Source: Shewanella saliphila
Lineage (GTDB): Bacteria; Pseudomonadota; Gammaproteobacteria; Enterobacterales; Shewanellaceae
DNA: 64,000 bases
Reading direction: 5' to 3'
Assembly: GCF_014648295.1 (NCBI RefSeq)
Contig: NZ_BMQV01000010.1
Location: forward strand, 39,346-103,345
Under the pieces are notes generated by a model that did not search any database, was not told where the DNA came from, and saw nothing but the letters and a program-made list of their open reading frames with translations. Within the stretch, counting starts at the first letter, position 1, and each line of letters begins with the position of its first letter. Positions 27,570-37,786 of this stretch are shown here, in pieces. A program made the translations under genes and the position numbers.

Positions 27570-29021
27570 TTAGGCACAACAATATCGATTACGACCTGTT
27601 TTTTTAGCTTGTAATAACGCCATGTCGGCACGTTCAAAACAAAGTTGAATTGCTTCGTTTTCTCCGAGCATGGCAATCCCGAAACTGCAAGTGACCTTAA
27701 TATTGTTATCAAATGAAAAATCTCTAAGCTCTTGGGTTATTCGCTGACACAATTCTTTAGCTCCCTGAATCCCAACATGCTGGCAAACAATAACAAACTC
27801 TTCACCGCCCCAGCGCGCAACCACGTCACCGTCACGAACTGATGATTGCAAAATATCTGCAAACTGCACCAGTACTTGGTCACCTGCCGCATGGCCATAA
27901 CGATCGTTAATGGCTTTAAAAAAATCGATATCGATCATCACCAAACAAATATTATTACAATCATGTTGCCTAGCATCAGCTAAAAAGGTTTGGTTAAAAA
28001 AATGACGGTTGTAAAGCTTGGTGAGTGGGTCATGCTGGGTTAAAAAATCCAGGTCAGTATTTTTTCTTTCTAATTCGAGCTGGAGTTGTTGCAGTGCTTT
28101 ATTATGATCCGTGAGCTTTCTGTTGTACTTAGTCACATCAATAGTTCGGTAGAGTAAAAAGAAAATACATAAACTGAGTAACGCTAAAATTTGCAGCGCT
28201 AAACTGTAATCTATGTCTTCAACCACGGTAATGTTGTGCCATTTTTTATAAATCGCGATATGATCAGCATGAGTGATTTTTGCAAGTCCGGCATTAATTT
28301 GCTGGAGCAAGTCTTTTTTTGCATGGATGACCCCTACTCTGAGCTCATCTTCTGGCCCACCCCACCCGGCAATTTTTAGTGATGTCAGCCCATGCTGCTG
28401 AATATAGGCATTCACTGAAAACATAGACCCTACAAACACGTCAACGTCGCCATTAGCAACCTTTTCCAGTCCATCTCTTTCTGTCTTAGTTAGCACAGTA
28501 TTGATATGAGGGTAAAACTGTTGAATGTATTCAACTAATCGATAATCCTTCGGGATGGCGAGCGTTCGCTGACCAATATGTTCAAATCCTTGTAAAAAAG
28601 GCTGAGTTTTAAGAGAGACTAATACATTAGGCGATTTAAAGAAGATATCACTAAATGACAGGTATTCGTCGCGTTTAGGGGTTTGATTTAATATAGGCGT
28701 CAGTTCACACTCACCTTGTTGTAGTAGCTCTAAACTCTGCCGCCAAGATGAAGTGGGCACCAACTCAAAACGTAAATTGGTATAGTCGGCTAGGAGATTG
28801 AGATAATCGGATGAAATGCCAATATGACGTCCGTCGATAATCGCCTCGTAAGGCAGCCAATCAGGGTCAACGCAATAACGGATCATCGGGTTACTTTGTG
28901 AGGTAGCCGAAATAGCGGCTTCTGCAAAAGCAAAAGCGGATGGCGTCACGCCAAGACCAATGCACATACATACGAATACGCGAAGTGTGCTGAGTAATAT
29001 CATTCTCTTACGATTAAACAA
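27570..29021 (-). CDS. Diguanylate cyclase with periplasmic solute-binding sensor domain
   Basis: 483 residues. Order: signal sequence (about 1-32), a periplasmic SBP_bac_3 (amino-acid-binding-like) domain (about 45-265, starting IRYCVDPDWLPYEA), one transmembrane helix (about 273-295), a coiled linker (about 298-325) and a GGDEF domain (about 326-483). The active-site loop is GGEEF (405-409), a functional variant. The inhibitory I-site RxxD is present as RDGD (396-399), five residues before it, so product inhibition is likely. It should make c-di-GMP in response to a periplasmic ligand. Confidence 0.93.
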   Translation of the reverse strand: MFNRKRMILLSTLRVFVCMCIGLGVTPSAFAFAEAAISATSQSNPMIRYCVDPDWLPYEAIIDGRHIGISSDYLNLLADYTNLRFELVPTSSWRQSLELLQQGECELTPILNQTPKRDEYLSFSDIFFKSPNVLVSLKTQPFLQGFEHIGQRTLAIPKDYRLVEYIQQFYPHINTVLTKTERDGLEKVANGDVDVFVGSMFSVNAYIQQHGLTSLKIAGWGGPEDELRVGVIHAKKDLLQQINAGLAKITHADHIAIYKKWHNITVVEDIDYSLALQILALLSLCIFFLLYRTIDVTKYNRKLTDHNKALQQLQLELERKNTDLDFLTQHDPLTKLYNRHFFNQTFLADARQHDCNNICLVMIDIDFFKAINDRYGHAAGDQVLVQFADILQSSVRDGDVVARWGGEEFVIVCQHVGIQGAKELCQRITQELRDFSFDNNIKVTCSFGIAMLGENEAIQLCFERADMALLQAKKTGRNRYCCA

Positions 29022-29099
29022 TGCTTACACCCAATTGTATTTGGACGAAAAGTGTACCTCGTAAAAAAGTGTAGTATATACCAACAAAAGTATGACAAA

Positions 29100-29127
29100 A
29101 AAATACCCGCCAATTGGCGGGTATTTT
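29100..29127 (-). terminator. Terminator of the acetyl-CoA carboxylase gene
   Basis: A perfect 28-base palindrome AAAATACCCGCCAA/TTGGCGGGTATTTT, 23 bases after the stop on the minus strand; A and T flanks make it usable in both directions. Confidence 0.85.
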
Positions 29128-29149
29128 ATTCAACAATCACGAGTGCGAG

Positions 29150-32100
29150 TTAAGCCTCAACAGGCGATATCACAAACAGTAAGTCACCTTGAGAGACTTG
29201 TTGACCATTGCTATTAAGAATTCGCTCAATGCGATACTTTTGGTCTTCAGGGTATAGCACACCGCTTTGACGGTTAAAGCCGGCTAGTGTGACCTGAGAA
29301 AACATCTTCATCGCTTCCATCAGCGCAAGCGTTTGCTCAACCGTTACGATGTCACCTTCTTTAACAAAGTCGGCTTCACCCGGTGCTGGAGAGGTATAGA
29401 AAATACCTGCGCCTTGCGCCAAGACTTTAAGCTCGTTACTTTCGCCAACACGTAAAGATTCAGTATCAACTGGCATAGCTTCTGCAGCAGCTTCCATTTC
29501 AGCAATCAATGCTGGAATGTCTAACTCAGCCATTAAACGTGGTAAGTAGTTAGTGTCATACACACCTTCGTTGAAAGTCGGATCTTTAAGGATCAACTTC
29601 AACAACGGTATGTTAGTCGCAATACCTTTAATCACTACGCTGTCTAAGTAAGCGTACATTTTAGCCACGACATCGGCACGGTCTTTACCACGAATGATGA
29701 TTTGCGCGATTAAGCTGTCGTAATATGGCGATACTTCTTTACCAGCTTCAGCAATCGAGATAATTTCGACATCGTCACGTTGTGGTAAAACGCATTCTGT
29801 AATCTTACCTGGGTTAGGAATTAACTGAAGAATACCCTGGCTATCAAGAGCAGCTTTTTCGGCAGTAACACGCACTTCCATTGCATAACCTTGCTCAACC
29901 GGTTCGAGTTTCTCAATTGAACGGCCAGCGGCAATATCAAACTGTGCACTCACAATATCAATACCAGAAGTCGCTTCGGTTACAGGATGCTCAACCTGCA
30001 GACGTGTGTTCATTTCCATGAAGTACACTTCATTTGCGTCAAGGTTATAAATAAACTCAACGGTACCCGCGCCCATGTAATCAGTTGCATCACCTAAGGC
30101 ACGGGTATATTCCATCACGCGTTGCTTCAGCTCTTCAGGTAACATTGTCGAACCAGACTCTTCAATCACTTTCTGGTTGTTACGCTGCACTGAACAATCA
30201 CGAATACCTAGCACTTTGGTATTACCAAACTTATCACGCAATAACTGCACTTCAATGTGGCGTAAAGAGGTAACGTATTTCTCTAAATACAAGTCACCAT
30301 TACCAAAAGCTGCCGCAGCTTCGGTTGCGGTTTTTTGGAATAAACCAATCATGTCTTCAGAGCGCTTAACAACCTGAATACCTTTACCGCCACCACCTTG
30401 TACCGCTTTAAGCAGTACTGGATAACCGATTTCAGAGGCCACGTTTACCGCTTGCTCTGCGTTGGTCAAAATACCGTGACTACCAGGCACTACTGGCACG
30501 TTGTGCGCCTGTGATGTGTGGATAGCGTTAGACTTGTTACCCATGGTTGTCATTGAGTGCACACTTGGGCCAACAAAGTTAACGCCGTTGTTCACACATA
30601 ATGCAGCAAACTGCGGGCTTTCAGATAAGAAGCCAATACCTGGGTGTAATGCGTCTACATCTTCATACTCTGCCACTTTTAATACTGAGTAAGCATTAAG
30701 GTAACTTTCATCTGATGTGTTACCACCAATACAAACCAGTTTATCGTTTTCTTTCAGCATATCGGCTGGTACTGAGGTCATATCAGGATCTGACGCCACT
30801 AATACCACATTGATATTGTTATCGTGTGCTTTACGGATCAATTTAACTGCAGTACAACCACGCGCATGCACTAATACCTTGTCGATTGGCTTCATCAAAG
30901 CACGTGGATCGTCTTGCACAATCTCTTCTTCTACTTCTACCATTTCTGGCACAAGTGAAGATAATGCTTTGCTGATCACCTCTTCAATATTAACAGTAGG
31001 TAATGGCATTAACGGATCAATTCCAGATAGCTGTGTATCTAGTGTTTCGCAGAATGGGTTATGCACCAATGCCGTCATCGCACCCGGTACTTTAGATAAG
31101 TAGTTAGATAACGTTGCTGTTGACGGTAAATAAGCCGGTACTACCATTTGGCCTGCAAACGGCATGTTAGTACCAGACAAGTAATAGGTTTGCACTAATG
31201 GGTGAGTCACAAAACTCGCCTGCGCACCACCGGTACAATCACCAAAACCAAACATCAGTACGGGTAATTCGTTATCACGAATAAAACGCGTAATACGGTC
31301 GTTAACGACAGCCATTGAGAATAGCGCCGCAGCGCCTTCTTTAGTCTGCATACCACCCGAGCTGATAAAGCAAATAACCGGTAACTTGCGCTTAGCACAT
31401 TCAATTAATAACGCGCTGAATTTCTCAGCACTGGCCATATCAAACGCACCCGCTTGGAATGCCGTATTTGAAACCGCCACACCTACGCGCAGCTTAGTGC
31501 CATTGTTATCAAAATCAGCTAAGCCGGTAATCAAACCACAAGGACGGATCTTTTTATCAATGGCATCTTCAATCGATAAACGGAACCCTGGGAAGTTAAG
31601 CAAGTTAGCAGACATTTTGTCGGCATCAACTTCATCAAACTTAGTAAAGAACTGTTTGATGACATTTTCCCACCCCATCTTGCCTTGCTTTTTCTCTTCG
31701 CGAAGCACTTTTTGGATCAGTAAGTCTTGGTAACCCATGGTCAAGCGGTTCCAGAAATCCTTACGACGACCAATACGCACAGGGTTAATTGTGCCGGTGT
31801 ATTTGTCGTGATCTTCTTCACTGTCAAAATACTCAGGCAACAAACGCTCAAAGAAGTAAGTCAAAATAACGAATAATGAATCATTTAGCTGTGGGAAACC
31901 CACGCTCTTCCATTGCTCTACCCGTGTTAATAACTCAGCACGGTTAGATTGATCCATAAAGTATTTAAGCCACTTATAGAACTTGTTCTTGTCGTTGGCT
32001 TTGTCGTTAGTTGATAACGCATGGTCGATAGACTTATGTAATAGCTTATCAACAGATTCGCGAGACAAGCTTTTAGACATCATCGCTTCTTTCGAAATCG

Positions 32101-33703
32101 ACGCTAAGCTACCCACTACGTTGTCATATAACGCGTTAAAAATCAGCACATTATGACATTGCCAAATAAAGTCTTCACGCAGTTCGTCATTGACCACAAC
32201 ATCAAGTACTGTCAGTTGGTTTAGCTCAGGCCATGGCGCTTGAGTTGTCGACTTTGGTAAAGACTCTAAATACTTAATTAAACCATTAAAGTTGTTTGCT
32301 GCGTTACTCTTCCAACGGTGATACAAAGACCAACCGATGTTAAATAACAACGCTTTACGTGCTTTTTTGTAGTTCTCTTTTGGTTCACCCAAAATAAAGC
32401 GCGTAATCATGTTACGTTCAGTTGAGATTTCACCACGCTTGGCACTAAAAGTGGTCCAAAGCTTGTTAAGCTCTTCGTCGTAAACCAGTTTGTCAGGGTT
32501 AGTTAACCATGCCTGGAATACACGCTCTTGCTCTTGCTTAATACGCTCTAGCAAGTCACCTTCAGGCACGCTCACTTTCGATAAACGACCATATTGCTCT
32601 AGCGAAATCGATTGAATACGACTACGCAGCGTTAGGTAACGCAAATAACGATATGCACTACCAAAAATATTGTGGTACATGGTCGGGTCGCTGGCGACCG
32701 ATAAACGAGTATTATTTTCTAGCGTTAGCAGGTTTTTAGACGGCGTTAAGAAACGCTGTAAGCTGCGGTCGTAATGCTCTTTTAAATCACTAGAGTCGCG
32801 CACGAAGTTGATTGCTGCACGCTCTACCGCTTCAATAGAACTAATAATGGCGCGGCGCAAATTATGCTGACGCTCGTCTTTATCCGACGGAGAAAAGTCG
32901 ACAATGCCGTCAATACAACCAGAGGTATATAACTCTTCTGGCGATACACCTACAGACTTAGCACATTCTTGCCACGACAAGTTGTACTTGCGGGCAATGC
33001 TTTGTAGACCTTGCGGCTGAATCGTGTTGAAAATACCATCACGAACCGACAATAAAATGTTAGCTGCAGCTAATGGAATCGCACCACCAGAATAACCTGC
33101 ACCAATCACAATACCGACAGTAGGAACATCAACATTGGCACTTTCTGCAATCGCTTTTGAAATGGTGTGCGCTTGGTTTTGGCTGTTCGCGACTTCACCC
33201 GCATCTGCACCTGGTGTATCAATTAAGTACACAATAGGCATCGACAGCTGAGCAAAGTGACGGATCGCTTTACACGCAGCGAGGTGATGCTCAGGCATCC
33301 ACGCGCCATTGGCGGTTGTACGCTCTTGAGCAATAAACCCGATACGACGAGTACGCGTACCAAAATCAAGCTCAACTTCTGCACGATAAAACGGGCCCGC
33401 ATGACTTTCGGCAATAATTTTGCCTTTCAAGTCTGCGATCATACGCTTCGCACCTGGGCGGTTTTTATCCAGTGTGGGTTGAATGACTTTAGTCACATAA
33501 CCGTCAACATCTAAAGACGCTAAGCTTTTTAAATTAGCTTGTATTGCGTCTTCATTTAATAGTCCTTTCACTTCTTCAGATAAACTCTGCTTGTTATGAG
33601 CAGGAAATAACGAAAAGTCTTTAGCCAAGTGTTCAGCTTGTAAGAAAAGTGGGTCAGCCGATAGTGCTTGAGTCTTGTTAGCGGGCTGCTTTTTGCTGGT
33701 CAT
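29150..33703 (-). CDS. Single-chain multidomain acetyl/acyl-CoA carboxylase
   Basis: 1517 residues containing all carboxylase activities in one polypeptide. Order: a carboxyltransferase domain of AccA type (about 85-280, with IDTPGADAGE and GIVIGAGYSGGAIPLA), a long helical linker (about 300-680), a carboxyltransferase domain of AccD type (about 690-900, with ISSGGMQTKEGA), a biotin carboxylase (about 940-1390, with GYPVLLKAVQGGGGKGI and EMNTRLQVEHPVTE), and a biotinyl domain (about 1430-1517) whose attachment Lys is in EAMKM near 1461. It carboxylates an acyl-CoA, probably acetyl-CoA to malonyl-CoA. The carboxyltransferase-first order is the reverse of eukaryotic ACC. It is divergent from a LysR gene 128 bases away, which may control it. 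Confidence 0.92.
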   Translation of the reverse strand: MTSKKQPANKTQALSADPLFLQAEHLAKDFSLFPAHNKQSLSEEVKGLLNEDAIQANLKSLASLDVDGYVTKVIQPTLDKNRPGAKRMIADLKGKIIAESHAGPFYRAEVELDFGTRTRRIGFIAQERTTANGAWMPEHHLAACKAIRHFAQLSMPIVYLIDTPGADAGEVANSQNQAHTISKAIAESANVDVPTVGIVIGAGYSGGAIPLAAANILLSVRDGIFNTIQPQGLQSIARKYNLSWQECAKSVGVSPEELYTSGCIDGIVDFSPSDKDERQHNLRRAIISSIEAVERAAINFVRDSSDLKEHYDRSLQRFLTPSKNLLTLENNTRLSVASDPTMYHNIFGSAYRYLRYLTLRSRIQSISLEQYGRLSKVSVPEGDLLERIKQEQERVFQAWLTNPDKLVYDEELNKLWTTFSAKRGEISTERNMITRFILGEPKENYKKARKALLFNIGWSLYHRWKSNAANNFNGLIKYLESLPKSTTQAPWPELNQLTVLDVVVNDELREDFIWQCHNVLIFNALYDNVVGSLASISKEAMMSKSLSRESVDKLLHKSIDHALSTNDKANDKNKFYKWLKYFMDQSNRAELLTRVEQWKSVGFPQLNDSLFVILTYFFERLLPEYFDSEEDHDKYTGTINPVRIGRRKDFWNRLTMGYQDLLIQKVLREEKKQGKMGWENVIKQFFTKFDEVDADKMSANLLNFPGFRLSIEDAIDKKIRPCGLITGLADFDNNGTKLRVGVAVSNTAFQAGAFDMASAEKFSALLIECAKRKLPVICFISSGGMQTKEGAAALFSMAVVNDRITRFIRDNELPVLMFGFGDCTGGAQASFVTHPLVQTYYLSGTNMPFAGQMVVPAYLPSTATLSNYLSKVPGAMTALVHNPFCETLDTQLSGIDPLMPLPTVNIEEVISKALSSLVPEMVEVEEEIVQDDPRALMKPIDKVLVHARGCTAVKLIRKAHDNNINVVLVASDPDMTSVPADMLKENDKLVCIGGNTSDESYLNAYSVLKVAEYEDVDALHPGIGFLSESPQFAALCVNNGVNFVGPSVHSMTTMGNKSNAIHTSQAHNVPVVPGSHGILTNAEQAVNVASEIGYPVLLKAVQGGGGKGIQVVKRSEDMIGLFQKTATEAAAAFGNGDLYLEKYVTSLRHIEVQLLRDKFGNTKVLGIRDCSVQRNNQKVIEESGSTMLPEELKQRVMEYTRALGDATDYMGAGTVEFIYNLDANEVYFMEMNTRLQVEHPVTEATSGIDIVSAQFDIAAGRSIEKLEPVEQGYAMEVRVTAEKAALDSQGILQLIPNPGKITECVLPQRDDVEIISIAEAGKEVSPYYDSLIAQIIIRGKDRADVVAKMYAYLDSVVIKGIATNIPLLKLILKDPTFNEGVYDTNYLPRLMAELDIPALIAEMEAAAEAMPVDTESLRVGESNELKVLAQGAGIFYTSPAPGEADFVKEGDIVTVEQTLALMEAMKMFSQVTLAGFNRQSGVLYPEDQKYRIERILNSNGQQVSQGDLLFVISPVEA

Positions 33704-33831
33704 CCTTAGATCCTCTGCTTATATAGCCTCTGAAATTTTTTATAGCTCGTAAATATAACTTTGTTAGTAGGCAAATTACCATATAAACTACCTTGGACGC
33801 TTTGTTCCATAAATGAGACAGTGAGACTAAA

Positions 33832-34752
33832 ATGCCCGATTTGAACGGTATGATGCTGTTTGCAGCGGTTGTAAGAGCCAAAGGATTCTCCCAAGCTGCA
33901 CGAGACATCGGACAACCTAAATCAACAATAAGTCGTAAAGTTGCCCAGTTAGAGGAGCAACTTGGGGTGCGTTTATTGCAACGCGACACCCGAAATTTAA
34001 GCCTAACGCAAGTTGGCGCACTGTTTTATCAACATTGCGATTCTATTAGTCACGAGATTGAAGCCGCCAAGGCGATTATTGAGAATACCCATACCGATAT
34101 TTCAGGGTCATTACGCATTGCCATCCCAGTATCATTTTCACAAGATGTGATTGGTCATTTATGCTCAAGCTTTATGCGACTTTACCCTAACATTGAACTC
34201 GACATTCAGTTTACCGATAACGATGTTGGCTTAGTGGGTGAGGGTTACGACATCGCCATTAAATATGGTCCATTACAATCATCGGATTTAGTCGCCAGAT
34301 TATTGTTTGAACGCCAACCCATTTTAGTAGCAAGCCCGGGTTACATCAAAAAATATAATAGCCCAGCAACGCCCCAAGAACTGGCCCAACATAATGGCAT
34401 ATTATTAGGTACCACGTTATCAGCCCCAATTTGGCCATTAGGTAAAGGTAACCGAAAAATGATGGCCACATTTAAACGTAAAGTACGGGTAAACAGTGCC
34501 AGTATGGTAAAGCGATTAGCACTCGATGATTATGGCATTGCGATGTTATCGAACACCAGCTGCAAGCAAGAATTAGCATCAGGCAGCCTAGTGCCTATTT
34601 TACAAGAATGGCCAATGGAATCGTTTAAAGTGTACGGGGTGTATTCAAGTAGGCGCCAGCTCGCCAGCAACATCAGTGCCTTTTTAGACTTTTTCACTAA
34701 ACGTTACACTAGCCAAGAATCTTTGCATTCGATGATGGGGCAATCAAATTGA
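33832..34752 (+). CDS. LysR-family transcriptional regulator (divergent from the carboxylase gene)
   Basis: 306 residues. The winged helix-turn-helix covers residues 4-62: MMLFAAVVRAKGFSQAARDIG, KSTISRKVAQLEEQLGV and LLQRDTRNLSLTQVG. The effector domain starts near 90 (SGSLRIAIPVSFSQDV). The motif pattern (ISRKVAQLE, LLQRDTR) is the AaeR/DsdA-less CrgA-like branch of LysR regulators. It is head-to-head with the 1517-residue carboxylase across 128 bases, the classic arrangement for a LysR regulator and its target, so control of that gene is the best inference. The ligand is unknown. Confidence 0.9.
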   Translation: MPDLNGMMLFAAVVRAKGFSQAARDIGQPKSTISRKVAQLEEQLGVRLLQRDTRNLSLTQVGALFYQHCDSISHEIEAAKAIIENTHTDISGSLRIAIPVSFSQDVIGHLCSSFMRLYPNIELDIQFTDNDVGLVGEGYDIAIKYGPLQSSDLVARLLFERQPILVASPGYIKKYNSPATPQELAQHNGILLGTTLSAPIWPLGKGNRKMMATFKRKVRVNSASMVKRLALDDYGIAMLSNTSCKQELASGSLVPILQEWPMESFKVYGVYSSRRQLASNISAFLDFFTKRYTSQESLHSMMGQSN

Positions 34753-34992
34753 TTGTTTGCCCTACTGGCATATTGATTATAAAAAACCAACGCTGAAATC
34801 GCATACAATATAACGATTCAATCACGATAAAACGTTAGGTTTAACGCCGCTACAAAATGAACTACGCGATAACATTTATCCACTAATGAACAGTTAAGTC
34901 GCTGCTATAACTGTGATATAACTGTCACTTATACCCTTAAAGATTGTAAACATAACCATAATAAGGTCACCTGAGGACCTTAAGGAACCGTG

Positions 34993-36177
34993 ATGATTAA
35001 GTGCAACACTTTAGTTGTGTTAAGTTCATTGGCATTGCTCACTTTTTCTAATTCTGTCATTTCTGGACAACTGCCGAAAAATATCGAAGAGATGCGCGTA
35101 TCAAAAGCAGGCCAAACTCTGCCGCAAGTGGTTAATCGCTACCAAGCAATTAACGACACACTAGAAGTAAAACTTCAACGTGCAACGGATGAATTGTCGG
35201 TAACCGAAATGGCTGCTCAACAAGGCCACCGTTTATGGCAACAAGCAGTAAGAGATGTGCAATCTGGTTATCATGACGACCGCTCGCTGTATTGGAGCCG
35301 CTTAAGTATGCGCAATACACTTAAGCAAGATAAAGTAGGATTTAATATTGCCGATTGGCAACGCGAAATATTAGTCAAAACCGTTGAAAAATCATCACGT
35401 GGTTTTAGTGACATCGAGTTTGATCCAAACACTCAAATTAATATTCTACTTACCGGTTTTGATCCGTTCTTTTTAGACCGCAATATTGGCCAGAGCAATC
35501 CTTCTGGATTAGCCGCATTGGCCCTAGATGGTTACCGCTTTACTGTAAATGGTAAAACAGCCCAAATTGAAACCGTGATGATCCCCGTTCGTTTTAGCGA
35601 TTTCGACAACGGAATCATTGAATCATTACTGACACCGTTTTATCGCGAAAACAGCTTAGACATGGTATTTACCGTCAGTATGGGGCGTGAGAACTTTGAT
35701 ATTGAACGCTTTCCAGCTCGCAACCGTAGTGCCGATGCTCCCGATAATTTAAACGTATTAACAGGTGCCAATTTTAGTCACCCTAAAGCGCCACTATTTA
35801 CCAGTGGGACTTCAAGCGACGGTAAATTAAATGGCCCTGAATTTGTTGAGTTCTCATTGCCGGTTGAATTAATGCAAGCTGTAAAAGGCCACTGGACAGT
35901 GAATGACAACCACCAGGTTAGAACCCTTTCACGCGGGCAATTTTTAGCATCGTCATTAGCCGAGTTGCAAAATGAAATCTCTGTTGAAGGCTCTGGCGGC
36001 GGTTACTTGTCGAATGAAATCTCCTATCGCAGCATATTATTGCGCGACCAATTTAATTTAACTTTGCCAGTAGGGCACATTCATACTCCGCGAATAAAAG
36101 GGTATGATGCGCAAGTTGAATCAGACATAGTTGAGCAAATTAAGGCCATGATTGCTGCTGCCGCGACGAGCTTGTAA
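34993..36177 (+). CDS. Secreted pyroglutamyl-peptidase-like (C15 fold) protein with Ser at the catalytic Cys
   Basis: 394 residues from the ATG at 34993 (AGGAA upstream; a GTG directly before is in frame). It has a signal peptide (about 1-24), a 130-residue helical N-terminal region, then a peptidase C15-like domain (about 145-390). The C15 opening TGFDPFF is followed by QSNPSGLAAL. The catalytic Glu region is GRENFDIERFPARN; the usual Cys of the [CS]N...Y motif is replaced by Ser (GGGYLSNEISYRS, Ser340); the catalytic His is retained in VGHIHTPRI. Typical Pcp enzymes are about 215 residues and cytoplasmic, so this is a divergent, exported relative that may not be an active cysteine peptidase. 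Confidence 0.8.
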   Translation: MIKCNTLVVLSSLALLTFSNSVISGQLPKNIEEMRVSKAGQTLPQVVNRYQAINDTLEVKLQRATDELSVTEMAAQQGHRLWQQAVRDVQSGYHDDRSLYWSRLSMRNTLKQDKVGFNIADWQREILVKTVEKSSRGFSDIEFDPNTQINILLTGFDPFFLDRNIGQSNPSGLAALALDGYRFTVNGKTAQIETVMIPVRFSDFDNGIIESLLTPFYRENSLDMVFTVSMGRENFDIERFPARNRSADAPDNLNVLTGANFSHPKAPLFTSGTSSDGKLNGPEFVEFSLPVELMQAVKGHWTVNDNHQVRTLSRGQFLASSLAELQNEISVEGSGGGYLSNEISYRSILLRDQFNLTLPVGHIHTPRIKGYDAQVESDIVEQIKAMIAAAATSL

Positions 36178-36208
36178 CGCCATAACCTCAATAGCTAAAC
36201 ACCCAAGC

Positions 36209-36234
36209 GCTTGAGTAGCAAACGCTACTCAAGC
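36209..36234. repeat. Perfect 11-bp hairpin between the C15-like gene and sprT
   Basis: GCTTGAGTAGC, loop AAAC, GCTACTCAAGC. No T tract follows on either strand. It lies between a stop at 36177 and the sprT start at 36248, so it could attenuate or stabilise a shared transcript. Confidence 0.6.
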
Positions 36235-36247
36235 CAAGAATGAAGCC

Positions 36248-36826
36248 ATGATAAAGAATCTATTTAATTTTACGTCAGCCAAACAAGCCGCGTTGGGCAA
36301 ACCCAAAGTAAGCGCCAAAGCAGCATTAGTATCCTGCTCGGCCAAATCAGCTTTGCAACAGCAAATACTCGATAAAGTAGAAAGCGATTACCAACATGCT
36401 GAACGTCATTTTAACCGCCCGTTTCCACGCCCTGTAGTGCAATTTAGTTTACGCGGAAAAAGTGCCGGCACCGCCCATTTGCAAACTAACCGCTTACGCT
36501 TTAACCCAGTATTATTAGCCGAAAACCCACACGTGTTTTTGGCTGAAGTGGTGCCACACGAAATAAGCCACTTACTTTGTTACCAGCTGTTTGGCCGAGT
36601 AAAACCCCATGGCAAAGAATGGCAAAGCATTATGGTGTCTACTTTTAACGTGGCGCCCAAAACCACCCATCAACTGAATATTCAATCGGTAAGCGGACAA
36701 CAATTTGACTATTTTTGTGGCTGTGGCAACACCACGCTTTCTATTAGACGACATAATCGAGTGGTGCGTGGTCAAACTCAATATCGCTGTCGTCGCTGCC
36801 AACAAACACTCCAATCAGTGCAATAA
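36248..36826 (+). CDS. sprT: SprT-family zinc metalloprotease-like protein
   Basis: 192 residues. The SprT-like domain carries the zinc site HEISH (H104, E105, H108) in VVPHEISHLLCYQLFG, with further ligands expected around VKPHGKEWQ. A C-terminal zinc ribbon has two Cys pairs, CGCGN and CRRC. Eukaryotic relatives (SPRTN) digest DNA-protein crosslinks; the role of bacterial SprT is poorly defined. The N terminus is about 25 residues longer than E. coli SprT (165 residues). It precedes endA, gshB and rsmE, a gene order common in Shewanella and Vibrio relatives. Confidence 0.9.
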   Translation: MIKNLFNFTSAKQAALGKPKVSAKAALVSCSAKSALQQQILDKVESDYQHAERHFNRPFPRPVVQFSLRGKSAGTAHLQTNRLRFNPVLLAENPHVFLAEVVPHEISHLLCYQLFGRVKPHGKEWQSIMVSTFNVAPKTTHQLNIQSVSGQQFDYFCGCGNTTLSIRRHNRVVRGQTQYRCRRCQQTLQSVQ

Positions 36827-36998
36827 AACTCAGCGCCATCAACGCATAACATTTTATCAATTGCGTCATCGCACCCTATGCCTTAACATCAGCGCAAAAT
36901 GACGGATTAACTCCGCAATAAGGGGCAGCTATTGTTTCTAATTAGATACAAAAGAACACCAGTCCTGACGATTTTTAGTTTATTTTTTAGGGTTTATT

Positions 36999-37736
36999 TT
37001 GCGCTTATCTTACTATCACTCATGGCTTTTTTGGGTGTCGCTTTCGTGCGGCATTTTTTATACTACCGTTCAGGCTGCAGAGCACCCAAGCAGTTTTCGC
37101 AAAGCAAAAACCATTGCCAAGAAAATCTACCAGCAAAATCTTCCTTTAAGCACCTTTTATTGTGGTTGTGATATCGCCATTAGTGGCAAGCTTTGGCAAG
37201 CCGACCATCCAACATGTGGCTATAGCGTTCGCAAACAGATCATCCGCGCGAATCGTATTGAATGGGAACACGTGGTACCCGCATGGGAATTTGGCCATCA
37301 ACTTCAATGCTGGCAAGACGGTGGCCGTAAAAATTGTGGTAAAAACAATGACGAGTTTAAAAAGATGGAAGCTGATTTACACAATTTAGTGCCTGCCATC
37401 GGTGAAGTGAACGGCGATCGCAGTAATTATCGTTTTAGTGATTGGAATGGTACAGCTAACCAATATGGTCAGTGCGACATGATTGTCGACTTTAAAGGCC
37501 GTAAAGTACAACCGCCCGCGCGTGCTCGCGGCCAAATCGCCCGCACATATCTTTATATGCAACAAACATATGGATTACAAATCAGTAGCAGTCAGCAAAA
37601 ACTATTTAACGCCTGGGACAAAATGTTCCCAGTAAAGGTAACAGAATGCCAACGTGATAGTTTAATCGCTTCTCGCCAAGGTAATCATAATGATTTTGTA
37701 CTCAAACAATGCCAAAATAACGGCTTGCTCCATTAA
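36999..37736 (+). CDS. endA: Endonuclease I (EndA), exported DNase
   Basis: 245 residues from a TTG start at 36999, chosen because AGGG lies six bases upstream and the frame then gives a full signal peptide (residues 1-26, cleaved after VQA); no in-frame ATG does. The nuclease core has the conserved [12 protein letters not shown] with the catalytic His, and [18 protein letters not shown] with metal-binding residues. The Cys residues (in [17 protein letters not shown] and CGKNN) form the disulfides typical of periplasmic or extracellular EndA. It degrades double-stranded DNA non-specifically outside the cytoplasm. Confidence 0.92.
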   Translation: MRLSYYHSWLFWVSLSCGIFYTTVQAAEHPSSFRKAKTIAKKIYQQNLPLSTFYCGCDIAISGKLWQADHPTCGYSVRKQIIRANRIEWEHVVPAWEFGHQLQCWQDGGRKNCGKNNDEFKKMEADLHNLVPAIGEVNGDRSNYRFSDWNGTANQYGQCDMIVDFKGRKVQPPARARGQIARTYLYMQQTYGLQISSSQQKLFNAWDKMFPVKVTECQRDSLIASRQGNHNDFVLKQCQNNGLLH

Positions 37737-37786
37737 TTGAATAACCCATACTGACTTGAGCCATAAACGATAAAAGGTCACCACTG

